From Chloroflexota bacterium (GTDB lineage: Bacteria; Chloroflexota; Anaerolineae; Anaerolineales; Villigracilaceae): a stretch of DNA of 64,000 nucleotides. This document shows, in pieces, positions 51,830 to 60,995 of the stretch (its first letter is position 1; every line of letters starts with the position of its first letter). The notes under the pieces were generated by a model. It was not told the DNA's origin. It did not search any database and saw only the letters and a program-made list of their open reading frames with translations. The translations under genes and the position numbers were made by a program. Location of the stretch: assembly GCA_016223135.1 (NCBI GenBank), contig JACRPQ010000004.1, positions 620,001-684,000 on the forward strand. Reading direction: 5' to 3'.

Positions 51830-52993
51830 TCACGCATCCCAGGGCGTGACACCGCCTCCGCCCGCTTCGCGCAGGGATCCGTGAACGGATTCCGCCAAAT
51901 CGGGCAGAATCTCCGCTGCTGCCGCCAGCAGACCGAAACAGCCCGCAATCATCATATCGCCAAAGGGAGCGGCGAAATAGGGGCGCAGCGATTTACGATT
52001 TTCGATTGACGATTGCCGATTGAACATACTTCGGCGTGGACCTGTCACCACCACATCAAAATCATCTTTTCCAAATTCAAACGCTTCATCGGTGTACATC
52101 AATGCGCCGTGTCCCATATCGTTGAATACATCTTCGTGTTTCAGGGAGGCATCCGCCAGTTTGCGAATCAACATTTCCAGTTTTGACAGGTCAATCTCGC
52201 CGGTGTGATGCTCGAAGACGCCCTCGATGCCTTTCTCGCTCAGTCGAAATGCCAGCGTGTGGAAGTTGCCCACGTTGCAGACAATCTTCTGCTTTGGCTT
52301 TGCCGCCGCAGGATCGAACGTCGCACCTAACACTGCCGCCGGCGCTGTATCCATCACCACCAACGGACAGGGCAAGTCGCGTGCTGAATCTGCTACTGCT
52401 TGCAGACGCGTCATGATGGGAGGAATATCGGAAGAAAGAAAGGCGAAAGCGGCAAGCGAGTTCTTGAGGCGGATGCGTTCATCGAGATAATCGAACCGAA
52501 ACTGACGGTCTGAAACGCCCGGCGGCGCATTGCCATGATCGAACACCGCCACAGCCACCGCCGCCAAATCCTTCAGCGAGACGCCGTAATCAGCAAAGGT
52601 CTTGGCAATCAGCGGAAAGTCAAAGTCCTTCAACTCAAGACTTTCGACTTTCGACTTGAGACTTTCAGCTTCATCTTCCCCAACAATCGTTATCCCCAGC
52701 GCCTCCACTTTATCCAACTCGTCGTTGATGGTCTTCGCTGCGTCGGGCGTCATATAGACGGGAATGCCGGCGCGGGCGTATGCTTCGATTGCCCAGGCGG
52801 AGGGACCGCCTCCCATTTGATGTCCGTGGAGCAGGATCGGGGTCCGTGAAGGAAGCGCCTGCTTGAGGCGGCGGTGAATCATCATGGTAGGCGAAGGTAG
52901 GACGAGTTTGAATCCGTTCTCGAGGTCGAGATTCGAATCGTAGAGAAAAATGTCCTGCGTGCCGGTGCCGATGTCAACCGTTAAGATTTTCAT
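51830..52993 (-). CDS. DUF1786 family protein (actin-like ATPase fold), unknown function
   Basis: A 387-residue protein that matches the DUF1786 pattern I recall: MKILTVDIGTGTQDIFLYD at the N-terminus (an ASKHA phosphate-1-like loop), KLVLPSPTMMIHRRL, GHQMGGGPSAWAIEAYAR, and NVGNFHTLAFRLSEKGIEG near the middle. Function unknown. Two segments are repeat-encoded and in frame: ESLKSKVESLELKDFD (about residues 109-124) and MFNRQSSIENRKSLR (about 323-337). The C-terminus (GGGGVTPWDA) is glycine-rich. Transcribed toward glmS, about 96 bases away. Confidence 0.78.
   Translation of the reverse strand: MKILTVDIGTGTQDIFLYDSNLDLENGFKLVLPSPTMMIHRRLKQALPSRTPILLHGHQMGGGPSAWAIEAYARAGIPVYMTPDAAKTINDELDKVEALGITIVGEDEAESLKSKVESLELKDFDFPLIAKTFADYGVSLKDLAAVAVAVFDHGNAPPGVSDRQFRFDYLDERIRLKNSLAAFAFLSSDIPPIMTRLQAVADSARDLPCPLVVMDTAPAAVLGATFDPAAAKPKQKIVCNVGNFHTLAFRLSEKGIEGVFEHHTGEIDLSKLEMLIRKLADASLKHEDVFNDMGHGALMYTDEAFEFGKDDFDVVVTGPRRSMFNRQSSIENRKSLRPYFAAPFGDMMIAGCFGLLAAAAEILPDLAESVHGSLREAGGGGVTPWDA
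51990..52025. repeat. In-frame GATTTTCGATTGACGATTGC array inside the DUF1786 gene
   Basis: Four GATT(T)xCGATT units encode the FNRQSSIENRKS segment. Same family as 12027-12066 at the nadD end. Confidence 0.75.
52622..52672. repeat. In-frame GACTTTCGACTTTCGACTTG array inside the DUF1786 gene
   Basis: Units of the family at 43800-43847 encode about 15 residues (SLKSKVESLELKDF) without a frameshift. Confidence 0.75.
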
Positions 52994-53037
52994 GCGAAAC
53001 TCCCCCCTCTCCTTTTAGGAGAGGGGAAGGGGTGAGG

Positions 53038-53913
53038 TCAAATTTCGATCCCCAGCCAGCGGCGGATGAGATAGCCAATGCCAAAACTGAATGCCGCCAC
53101 GCTCAGACTCAAGCCTGCCATTTCCAGGAAGCGCGATTTGAACGATTCGCCCTTGGCGACGGAGATGTAGTAATTGAAGGCGGCGATGATGGCGACGGCG
53201 GTGGTCAGCGCGATGGCGAGGTCGGCGTAGAAGTTTTCGGGCATGAGCAGGTAGGGCAGAACGAGCAGCGTGACGGTGATGATGTAGGCAATGCCGGTAT
53301 AAATGGCGGCGCGGGCGGGGTTTTTGTTGGTTTTTTCCGAACGCGTGGAGAGATACTCGCTTGCCGCCATCGAAAGCGAGGCGGCAATTCCCGTGATGAG
53401 ACCGGAAAGGGCGATGAGTTTTCCGTTTTGCAGGGCAAGCGTCAACCCGGCGAGCGCGCCGGTGAGTTCCACCAGCGCGTCGTTGAGTCCCAGCACCACT
53501 GAGCCGGCGTATTGCAGCCGTTCTTCATCCAGCATTTCGAGCAGCCGTTGTTCGTGGAGGTCTTCTTCTTCCTGAATTTGCCGCGCCTCGGGGATGACCC
53601 CCGCAACGGATTCGTAGTTGCCCTGTGCCTTTTCCTCGCCCATTTCCATCAACTTCACGCCAAAGGTGAAGCCCAACACGCGGCTGACCAGATAGTAGAA
53701 CCAGACAGCAAACCAGTTTGGCTGAACGTCCGTCTGGGTGTAGGTTTTCCACCGCTCGAAGTGACGTTTTTCGTCTTCGGCAATCTGGTCGAGAATTTTT
53801 GAGTTTTCGGGCGAATTGATGTGCTTTGCCAGCCGCTTGTAGATGTGATATTCCGTGATTTCAGTTTTCTGGAACAATATCAATTTATTGCGGATGTCTT
53901 CTGTCAATTGCAT
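53038..53913 (-). CDS. VIT1/CCC1-type membrane protein with ferritin-like N-terminal domain
   Basis: A 291-residue protein. The N-terminal ~130 residues are rubrerythrin-like, with metal ligands in FQKTEITEYHIYKRLAKHI and DQIAEDEKRHFERWK (ExxH pattern). The rest is a VIT1/CCC1 membrane domain with about five helices (GSVVLGLNDALVELTGALAG; GIAASLSMAASEYLS). This arrangement is known from the iron/manganese exporter MbfA and related proteins. It probably exports or stores iron or manganese. I start at MQLTEDIRNKL after GGAG; the longer frame passes through a repeat. Confidence 0.88.
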   Translation of the reverse strand: MQLTEDIRNKLILFQKTEITEYHIYKRLAKHINSPENSKILDQIAEDEKRHFERWKTYTQTDVQPNWFAVWFYYLVSRVLGFTFGVKLMEMGEEKAQGNYESVAGVIPEARQIQEEEDLHEQRLLEMLDEERLQYAGSVVLGLNDALVELTGALAGLTLALQNGKLIALSGLITGIAASLSMAASEYLSTRSEKTNKNPARAAIYTGIAYIITVTLLVLPYLLMPENFYADLAIALTTAVAIIAAFNYYISVAKGESFKSRFLEMAGLSLSVAAFSFGIGYLIRRWLGIEI

Positions 53914-53994
53914 GAGGTTCTCCTTGAATGTTTGTTTTCGTATTTTAAGCCATTTTAGACGGAGCGCTGTGCCTGCGCAAAAGTTGACTACTTT

Positions 53995-54248
53995 GACAAT
54001 GTCACATTTCAAAACTTTTACCACAAAGTCCACAAAGGAGCACAAAGGAGAGCAAAATCTAAAAAACCTGAATTCGGGATGAGGCATTTGAACCGTCCCG
54101 AAGGCTCTTGAGACAGCGGTTTTGAGGGCCAAATCAGCCTTCGGGACGCTTATCCCGAACTGACGTTAAAAAGCAAGATTTCTTTCGTGGCGCTTCGTGC
54201 CCTTTGTGGTTTAAAACTTTGGTTTCAGTCTTAATGTGACATTGTCGA
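53995..54248. repeat. Outer inverted repeat enclosing a family A element
   Basis: Perfect 14-bp ends GACAATGTCACATT / AATGTGACATTGTC, with inner arms ACCACAAAG(T)CCACAAAGG and CCCTTTGTGGTTTAAAACTTTGG. The family A element sits between the arms, so it inserted into an older palindromic repeat. The whole 460-base gap between 53913 and 54376 contains no gene I can support. Confidence 0.85.
54064..54168. repeat. 105-bp nested palindromic repeat (family A), copy 5
   Basis: AACCTGAATTCGGGATGAG to CTTATCCCGAACTGACGTTA, with internal GTCCCGAAGGCT / AGCCTTCGGGAC. Nested within the repeat at 53995-54248. Confidence 0.88.
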
Positions 54249-54375
54249 ACTACAGATCATACAGCCGCCAATCCTTGAGCGCGGCGGCACGCTCTTCCCT
54301 CCCCCTAGAATAGGGGAATGGGGTATCATATCAAACACTAACCGCCAATATCAGTCAGATGGAGAGATTCCCTAG

Positions 54376-57300
54376 ATGACCAACCCTGCTCTGGCAGAGG
54401 TGCTTGCCAGTTACGTCCCTCGCTTGATCCAAAAACGAATCGCCGCAAATCCATCGCCGATTGATTCGCCTATTGCCGAAGAGATCCAGGCGGCGGTTCT
54501 TTTTGCCGATATTTCCGGTTTCACGCGTCTGACCGAAAGCCTCGCCGAAAGGGGACCTGCCGGTGTCGAGACCATCGCCAACATTCTCAACGAATACTTT
54601 GGGCAATTGATTGACATCGTCCAGCAATACGGCGGGGATGTGGTCAAATTCGCCGGCGATGCGGTGATTGCTGTCTGGCAAATCATCTCGGACGACGGGA
54701 CGACGAATTCCATTTCACGAGCCGACCAGTGGCAGTGGACGATGCGCGCCGCCGAGTGTGCGCTTGAAATTCGTGAACGGCTTTCCAATTACAGGGTGGA
54801 GAACGAAAACCTGTACCTCAAGCTTGCCATCAGCACCGGCAGCATTACCACAGCGCACGTCGGCGGGGTGTTCAACCGCTGGGAGTTCCTGCTCACGGGC
54901 AACCCGCTGGTGGAAGTGGGCATTGCCAACAGTATCGCCCAGGCGGGCGAAATCCTTGTCACCCCCTCCGCTTGGAAATTGATTCGCAATGACTGCTATG
55001 CCGACGTGGTGGAGTTCGAACTGAAAAACGCCATTGCCCAGGGCGGGCGGCTGAGGGGCTTGGACAAACCCTCCTCCATCTTCCAAAACCCGAAATTGCC
55101 CGTTGTGCCGGATGGCGCGGAAACCCTCCTGCGCCCCTACATTCCCGGCGCCATCATCAACCGCCTGACTGCCGGGCAAAGCGGCTGGATCGCCGAATTG
55201 CGGCGCGCCGCCATCCTCTTCATCAACCTGCCGGATATTGACCAAAGCACCGACCTGGCAGAAGCGCAAAACCTGGCGCGTTTGATTCAACGTTCGGTGT
55301 ACCGCTATGAGGGCAGTATCAACAAAATCAGCGTGGACGATAAAGGCATCACCATCCTTGCTGCGCTGGGACTGCCGCCCTTCGCCCATGAAGATGACCC
55401 GACGCGCGGCGTGCAGGCAGCGTTGATGATACGAAAGGAACTCAATGGGCTGAAGGTGCGCAGTTCCATCGGCGTCACCACGGGGCGCATTTTCTGCGGC
55501 TCGATTGGCAACGACTTGCGCCGTGAATACACCGTCATTGGCAATGCCGTCAACCTTGCCGCCCGTTTGATGGGAGCGGCTGCCCGGCAGGAGGAGTTGA
55601 CTGAAAAAGCCGGCGTTCCCATCCTGTGCGACCGGGTCACATTTGAGGCGGCAAAGGAAGCGGTGGAGTTCGAGCCGCTTCCGCCTCAACACATCAAAGG
55701 ACGCGCCGAGCCGGTGGAAGTCTTCCACCCCATTGAATTGAAAAAGAGCATCATCCGCCCCAAGACGGAGTTGATCGGACGCCAGGAGGAAAAGACAATG
55801 CTCGCCGGCGCATTGCAGGAACTGGCGCGCGGTGAACAACATCAGACCCTCATCCTGCAAGGCGAAGCGGGTATCGGTAAATCACGCTTGTTTGAAGATT
55901 TGGCGCGCCAGGCAGAAGCCCTGAATGTCAACATGTTCATCGGCGGCGGCGACCCCATCGAACGCACGAACTCCTACCATGCCTGGCGTCCCATTTTTTA
56001 CCGTCTCTTTGAAATCGAAGACCTGACAGGCTCGGCGCTGACGGATGAAGCGCGCAGCATTATCGAAAGCCGGGCGCTGGCAAAACTCCAGCAGATTGAC
56101 CCGGACTTGGTCCGTTACTTTCCCCTCTTCGATGTCATCCTGCCGTTTCACGTCCCCGATAACGACCTGACCTCCGCCATGGCGGGTGAAATTCGCAGCA
56201 GCAACATCCGTGAGGTGTTATCGCGCGTACTTGCTCATGCCGCCCAAAAAGCCCCGCTCCTGATTGTGCTGGAGGATTTGCACTGGTTCGACTCGGCTTC
56301 CTGGACGCTGTTGGTGGATGTTCAGCAAAAAGTGCGTCCTCTTTTCCTTGCGCTGAACACCCGCCCCCTCCCGGACCCGCTGCCTGTCCAATTCAAACAA
56401 ATCCTCGAACACCCGCAAACCCGCCTGCTCAAACTGGAGGCGATGATGCTCGACGATGTGGAGGCGCTGGTCTGCCAGCGGCTGGGCGTGAAAGCCATCC
56501 CGCCAGCGATTGGACGCCTGATCCGCGAAAAATCGGAAGGGCATCCCTTCTTTGCGGAGGAACTGGCGTATGCCCTGCGCGATTCGGGGATTCTCGTCAT
56601 CGAAGACCAGGAATGCAAAGTGTCTCCTCATTTTGTCCACTTTGAAGACCTGACCCTGCCCGACACCCTTCAAGCCGCCATCACCAACCGCATTGACAGT
56701 CTCGCCCCCTCCCAGCAATTGACGCTCAAGGTCGCCAGCGTCATTGGGCGCATCTTTACCCTGCGTGTGCTTCAGGCGGTGCATCCCATCGAATCGGACC
56801 GCGCCCTGCTCCCCAATTACATGGAGACGCTCACACGCCTGAGCCTGACGCTGGTTGAATCGGAAGCGCCGGATCTCTCGTACATCTTCAAGCACGCTGT
56901 CACGCAGGAGGTGGCATATAACCTGATGCTGTATTCTCAGCGCAGGCAATTGCACCAGGCGGTAGCGGAATGGATCGAGCAGAACCACGCCGACAACATC
57001 GAATCCTACTATACCCTGTTGGCGCATCACTGGTCGCAAGCCGCCGAAATACCCGATGCTGCGCGGAACGAACGCATCATTGAAAAAGCGGTGACCTACC
57101 TTGGAAAGGCAGGCGAACAGGCAATGCAGAACTTTGCCAACGCCGAGGCAATTCAGTTCTACACCCATGCCTTGGAATGGGACGCAAAACTGCCCAAGCC
57201 CGCCGAAACGGAAGCCGCCCGCCGCTGGCAGATGCGCCGCGCCCACTGGCACAGCCGTCTGGCGCTGGCTCATTACGGGCTGGGTTCCCTGCCTGCCTGC

Positions 57301-58608
57301 GACAAGCACGTGCGCCAAGCCCTGCGCCTGCTGGAAAGCCCTGTGCCGGCTTCAAGTTTCCAGTTTGTGCTGGGGTTGTTTCCGCAGGTGCTTCGTCAGG
57401 TGCTGCATCGTTTCTTCCCTAAACGGTATATCGGCTCTGCAGCGGGACAGGAACGCGAAAAGACCATCGAAGTGGCGCGGCTGTACGAACTGCTTGGGCG
57501 CATCTATTTTTACTCCAACGAGAACCTGCCCATCATCTATACCGCCATCCGCTTTTTGAACGAGGCGGAAAAAGCAGGCACCTCTCCTGAACTTGCCACC
57601 GCCTACTCCAGCATGGCAGTGTTGGCTGGCTTTCTCCAATGGCATCAACTGGCGGAGATGTACGTGGAGCGCGGTCTGGCGGTTGCCGAAGAGGTCAACC
57701 AAATTTCCAACCGCATTACCGTCAGTGTTGTAACCAGCGCCTACCTGCTGACGGTGGGCGAATGGGAGGTGGTGCGCTCCAGAGTGGAAGAAGCCAAAGC
57801 CTTGTGCGAACGCATCGGCGATTACCGTCAGTGGGGCGATTGCATGGGCATGCTGGGTGAGAGCGCCTTCATCGCCGGCGACATGGCATACTCGATGCGC
57901 ATTCAGCAAGAATTGCTGGCAAACGCGCGGCGGAGGCGAAGTCCGCTGCATCAGTGTTGGGGACTGCTTGGGGTCGCAGTGAACAATATTCGGGCGGGGA
58001 ATGAAGCGGAAGCCATTTCCATGCTGGAGGAAGCATTGAATATCCTGGAGGAAACGCCCAATCTCTCCTCCTCCATCGAAACGACCGGTCAACTGGCGCT
58101 GGCGTATTGGGCGAACGGTCAGGATGGCAAGGCGCTTGAGTACGCCAACCGCACTTTGGAAATGGCGATGGGAATTTCGCCCACTGTCTATTCGATGGAT
58201 GTGGGTTATACCGCCATTGCAGACGTGTTCTTTGGATTGTGGGAACGCTCGCTTCAAACCCCCGACGGGAAAGCGGACGCCATTCGATTCAAATACCTCG
58301 CCGAAAAGTCGCTCAAACTTCTGCGCGCCTACAAGAACGTTTTTCCCATCGGCGAGCCGCCCCTGCTGTATTACCGCGGCTGGTATGAATGGCTGAATGG
58401 GAAGCGCACGAACGCCGTGAAATTGTGGACGAAAGGTCTGGAATCGGCGCGGAAGTTCCGCGAGAGATACGAGGAGGGGCTATGTCATCTGCGGCTGGGC
58501 GAGGCGCTTTCCAGCAGGGAGCATCTCGATCACGCGATTCGCATCTTTGGAGAGATGGACGCGATCCCCATGCTGCGGCGGACGCGTGAACTTGCCGATC
58601 GAAGGTAA
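54376..58608 (+). CDS. Soluble adenylyl cyclase-like protein: two class III cyclase domains, ATPase and TPR region
   Basis: A 1410-residue cytoplasmic protein. Two class III cyclase homology domains (about 35-225 and 265-440) precede a P-loop ATPase (Walker A GEAGIGKSRL, Lys502; Walker B-like LLIVLEDLHWFD) and a long TPR-like C-terminal half (about 900-1400). The first cyclase domain has both metal-binding aspartates (Asp45 in ADISGFT, Asp95 in FAGDAV). The second has the transition-state Asn393 and Arg397 (GNAVNLAARL) but lacks the metal pair. One composite active site would therefore form between them, as in mammalian ADCY10. A cAMP product is likely but not proven. No membrane segment. Confidence 0.88.
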   Translation: MTNPALAEVLASYVPRLIQKRIAANPSPIDSPIAEEIQAAVLFADISGFTRLTESLAERGPAGVETIANILNEYFGQLIDIVQQYGGDVVKFAGDAVIAVWQIISDDGTTNSISRADQWQWTMRAAECALEIRERLSNYRVENENLYLKLAISTGSITTAHVGGVFNRWEFLLTGNPLVEVGIANSIAQAGEILVTPSAWKLIRNDCYADVVEFELKNAIAQGGRLRGLDKPSSIFQNPKLPVVPDGAETLLRPYIPGAIINRLTAGQSGWIAELRRAAILFINLPDIDQSTDLAEAQNLARLIQRSVYRYEGSINKISVDDKGITILAALGLPPFAHEDDPTRGVQAALMIRKELNGLKVRSSIGVTTGRIFCGSIGNDLRREYTVIGNAVNLAARLMGAAARQEELTEKAGVPILCDRVTFEAAKEAVEFEPLPPQHIKGRAEPVEVFHPIELKKSIIRPKTELIGRQEEKTMLAGALQELARGEQHQTLILQGEAGIGKSRLFEDLARQAEALNVNMFIGGGDPIERTNSYHAWRPIFYRLFEIEDLTGSALTDEARSIIESRALAKLQQIDPDLVRYFPLFDVILPFHVPDNDLTSAMAGEIRSSNIREVLSRVLAHAAQKAPLLIVLEDLHWFDSASWTLLVDVQQKVRPLFLALNTRPLPDPLPVQFKQILEHPQTRLLKLEAMMLDDVEALVCQRLGVKAIPPAIGRLIREKSEGHPFFAEELAYALRDSGILVIEDQECKVSPHFVHFEDLTLPDTLQAAITNRIDSLAPSQQLTLKVASVIGRIFTLRVLQAVHPIESDRALLPNYMETLTRLSLTLVESEAPDLSYIFKHAVTQEVAYNLMLYSQRRQLHQAVAEWIEQNHADNIESYYTLLAHHWSQAAEIPDAARNERIIEKAVTYLGKAGEQAMQNFANAEAIQFYTHALEWDAKLPKPAETEAARRWQMRRAHWHSRLALAHYGLGSLPACDKHVRQALRLLESPVPASSFQFVLGLFPQVLRQVLHRFFPKRYIGSAAGQEREKTIEVARLYELLGRIYFYSNENLPIIYTAIRFLNEAEKAGTSPELATAYSSMAVLAGFLQWHQLAEMYVERGLAVAEEVNQISNRITVSVVTSAYLLTVGEWEVVRSRVEEAKALCERIGDYRQWGDCMGMLGESAFIAGDMAYSMRIQQELLANARRRRSPLHQCWGLLGVAVNNIRAGNEAEAISMLEEALNILEETPNLSSSIETTGQLALAYWANGQDGKALEYANRTLEMAMGISPTVYSMDVGYTAIADVFFGLWERSLQTPDGKADAIRFKYLAEKSLKLLRAYKNVFPIGEPPLLYYRGWYEWLNGKRTNAVKLWTKGLESARKFRERYEEGLCHLRLGEALSSREHLDHAIRIFGEMDAIPMLRRTRELADRR

Positions 58609-58703
58609 GCCCCGCCGTTTTGACAATCCATCCTGCAAACCAGCCGCGCGGTTCTTCAACAGCGCTGGCGGGATTTTTTTTACCGACCCATTTCGGAGGA
58701 AAC

Positions 58704-60131
58704 ATGACCACGCTCATTAAAACGACAGCAGGGGATTCGATTCCAGGACCGGCGCCTCTGCCTCTGCTCGGACGCTTGCCTCTGCTTCTGCGTTTTGCCT
58801 TTCACCCGCTCGAAACGCTGGAAGATCTGCGCCGCCGCTATGGGAACATCGTGCGGCTGGGATTCGGGAAATATCCTGCGGTTGTCGTCTTCGACCCGGA
58901 ATATAACCGTCAGGTTTTGCGTGACCCCGACTCGTTCTATGCCTACGACGTTGACCTGGTGCCGGTCAAATTCCCCGAAAACAGTTCGGTGCGGGCGGTG
59001 ACGACCGGCATGCCGCTCATGAACGGTCCGCGCCACGACGATCATCGTTCCGCTTTACTGCCCTATTTTCACAAGAAATTCGTCACCTGCTATCACGATG
59101 CCTGCGTGGAAGTAACCCGCCGCCGCACCGCCGGCTGGACGATGGGCGCAGCGCTGGATATGCGCGCCGAGATGGAACGCCTTGCCATGTGGCTGGGGAC
59201 GGTTCCCGTCTTGGGTCTCGACCCGGAGAAGGAGGGCGAAGCCATCGGCAAACAGTTGGAGCGTACCATGAAGACGCTCTTCAACCCGTTTGCGCTTCTG
59301 CTCCCTTATGACATTCCGGGTCTGCCCTTTCACGCGCTGATGAAACATGCCGCCGAAATGGAGCGCGTGGTGCGCGAGGTCATCGCCCGCAAGAAAGCGG
59401 AAGGACTCAACGGCGGCGACATTCTCTCGGTTCTGATTCAAATGCACGAAGAAGATCCCGCGCGTTTGAGCGAGAAAGAATTGATCGGTCACACCACCAC
59501 CATGTTCCGCGGCGGCTACAACCCCAACGGCATGGCGCTCTATTGGACGATCTTCCTGCTCAGCCAGCATCCTGCAGCTTTGCAAAAGGTTCTCGATGAA
59601 TTGGATCAGGCGCTGGGCGGAAACGACCCGACGCCTCAAGCCGTGGAAAAACTGCCCTGGCTGGAGGGCGCCATCAAGGAGGGTATGCGTCTCTTCCCCG
59701 CCGGCACTTGGACCGGACGCCTCGCCATGCGCGATTTCGAACTGGGCGGGCATCCGCTCCCCAAAGGCACGTGGATTGTGATGAGTCCTTACATGGTGCA
59801 TCGCAGCCCTGAAATCTTCCCCGAACCCTACCGCTTCAAGCCGGAACGCTGGCTCACCGAGTATCACTCTGCCTATGAGTTTATGCCGTTCTCGGCGGGA
59901 CCTCGTTACTGTATCGGCACTTCGCTGGGGATGATGCAGTTGAAGATTGCCCTCGCCATGCTGCTCCAGCGCTATTCGTTTTCCCTTCAACCGGGCGCGC
60001 GCGTGGACTGCGCCGGGCTGAACTCCATCCGCCCCAAGAACGGTTTACCGATGCTCGTCCGCGAACGCAGCGGCGTGCCCGCACCTGTACCCTTCGCGGG
60101 CAATATTCACAAGATAGTGCATTTTGATTAA
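58704..60131 (+). CDS. Cytochrome P450 with atypical I-helix
   Basis: A 475-residue haem monooxygenase-type protein. K-helix ExxR is EGMRLFP, the meander motif is PERW in RFKPERWLT, and the haem-binding loop is FSAGPRYCIGTS with proximal Cys403. The oxygen-activation motif of the I-helix, usually [AG]GxxT, reads GGYNPNGMALYW and lacks the acid-threonine pair. That is seen in some peroxygenases and isomerase-type P450s. No membrane anchor, so soluble. The start with GGAGGA is far better than the frame start at 58620. No ferredoxin partner gene is adjacent. Confidence 0.92.
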   Translation: MTTLIKTTAGDSIPGPAPLPLLGRLPLLLRFAFHPLETLEDLRRRYGNIVRLGFGKYPAVVVFDPEYNRQVLRDPDSFYAYDVDLVPVKFPENSSVRAVTTGMPLMNGPRHDDHRSALLPYFHKKFVTCYHDACVEVTRRRTAGWTMGAALDMRAEMERLAMWLGTVPVLGLDPEKEGEAIGKQLERTMKTLFNPFALLLPYDIPGLPFHALMKHAAEMERVVREVIARKKAEGLNGGDILSVLIQMHEEDPARLSEKELIGHTTTMFRGGYNPNGMALYWTIFLLSQHPAALQKVLDELDQALGGNDPTPQAVEKLPWLEGAIKEGMRLFPAGTWTGRLAMRDFELGGHPLPKGTWIVMSPYMVHRSPEIFPEPYRFKPERWLTEYHSAYEFMPFSAGPRYCIGTSLGMMQLKIALAMLLQRYSFSLQPGARVDCAGLNSIRPKNGLPMLVRERSGVPAPVPFAGNIHKIVHFD

Positions 60132-60995
60132 CTCGTGTTACTTGGCAGCGCGAGATTCTTGCCCTGAGCCTATTGGGTATCGCCGTGGTTAAAAACCTTT
60201 TGTACACGGATTACACGGATTTTTTAGTTTTTCTCTAGCCACCCGACACTTTTGCTTTAGGACGCAGATAAACGCTGACTTACGCTGATTTAAGTTCTTG
60301 ACTTACGCAAAACCTGAATTCAATCCACCAAGCTTGGCTGGTCTGCGCTAATTCGTTCAAAATTCGCGAAGATTGGCGTAGATTAGCGGACAAGAAAGCC
60401 ATTTTGCGTAAGTCCAGAAGTTGTTTTTATCTGCGTTTATCTGCGTTTTTCAGCGTCCCGTTTGAAACTGTCAGGTCGCTAGGTTTTTCTCTCTACCGTA
60501 CATTCCTCTCGTGAAAAACCCTAAAGGTCTTTTTGGAAATTCTCAAATTCACGAAGGGAAAGCAGCCTTTAGGATTCCTGTGTACTGATGTTACGCAGTT
60601 TATTCGTACCGTAACATTCATGTCGCCTGAAAACACGAGATAAATCTCGCGCTGCCACGTAAGGTGAGTGATTAGAGGGTCCAATAGGGCGGTTGTGGGG
60701 TTGTGGGAGCGAGGTTGTCAACATGTATAATTGCCGCTGAGCCATTGCACGATGTGTTGTTGATTTGCTGTGGCGCGCAGACCCCCGGACGAATATCACG
60801 GCAACCAAGTGACGATTCAGACGGGGCAAAATGGCGCGGAAAGGCTATACTCGATAACCGCGAAAACTTGCCGCAGAGACGCCGAGAGAGTGCAGAGTTC
60901 CTCATTGTATATCTCCGCGTACTCTGCGGGTCGACGGTAAAATGACCTCTTTGCAGTAACGTCACGGCTATTCAATTCAAAGGAGTTGGAATGAT
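60132..60995. other. 864-base gene-free region made of eroded dispersed repeats
   Basis: Contains TTGTACACGGATTACACGG near 60197, a nested inverted repeat at 60257-60470, a CCTAAAGG / CCTTTAGG pair near 60518-60575, and a CGCAGAGACGCCGAGAG / CTCCGCGTACTCTGCGG pair at 60868-60933. Short frames here translate repeats. The argF promoter should lie at the right end, but I cannot place it. Confidence 0.7.
60257..60470. repeat. Nested inverted repeats in the argF upstream region
   Basis: Outer arms GGACGCAGATAAACGCTGAC and GTTTATCTGCGTTTTTCAGCG; inner arms GACTTACGCAAAACC and TTTTGCGTAAGTCC. The core holds GCGAAGATTGGCGTAGATTAG, which also occurs at 9105. Confidence 0.78.

Noticed and set aside
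60703-60945. 80-residue plus-strand frame upstream of argF
   Set aside because: The frame translates eroded CGCAGAGACG-type inverted repeats, has no RBS and no protein-like pattern.
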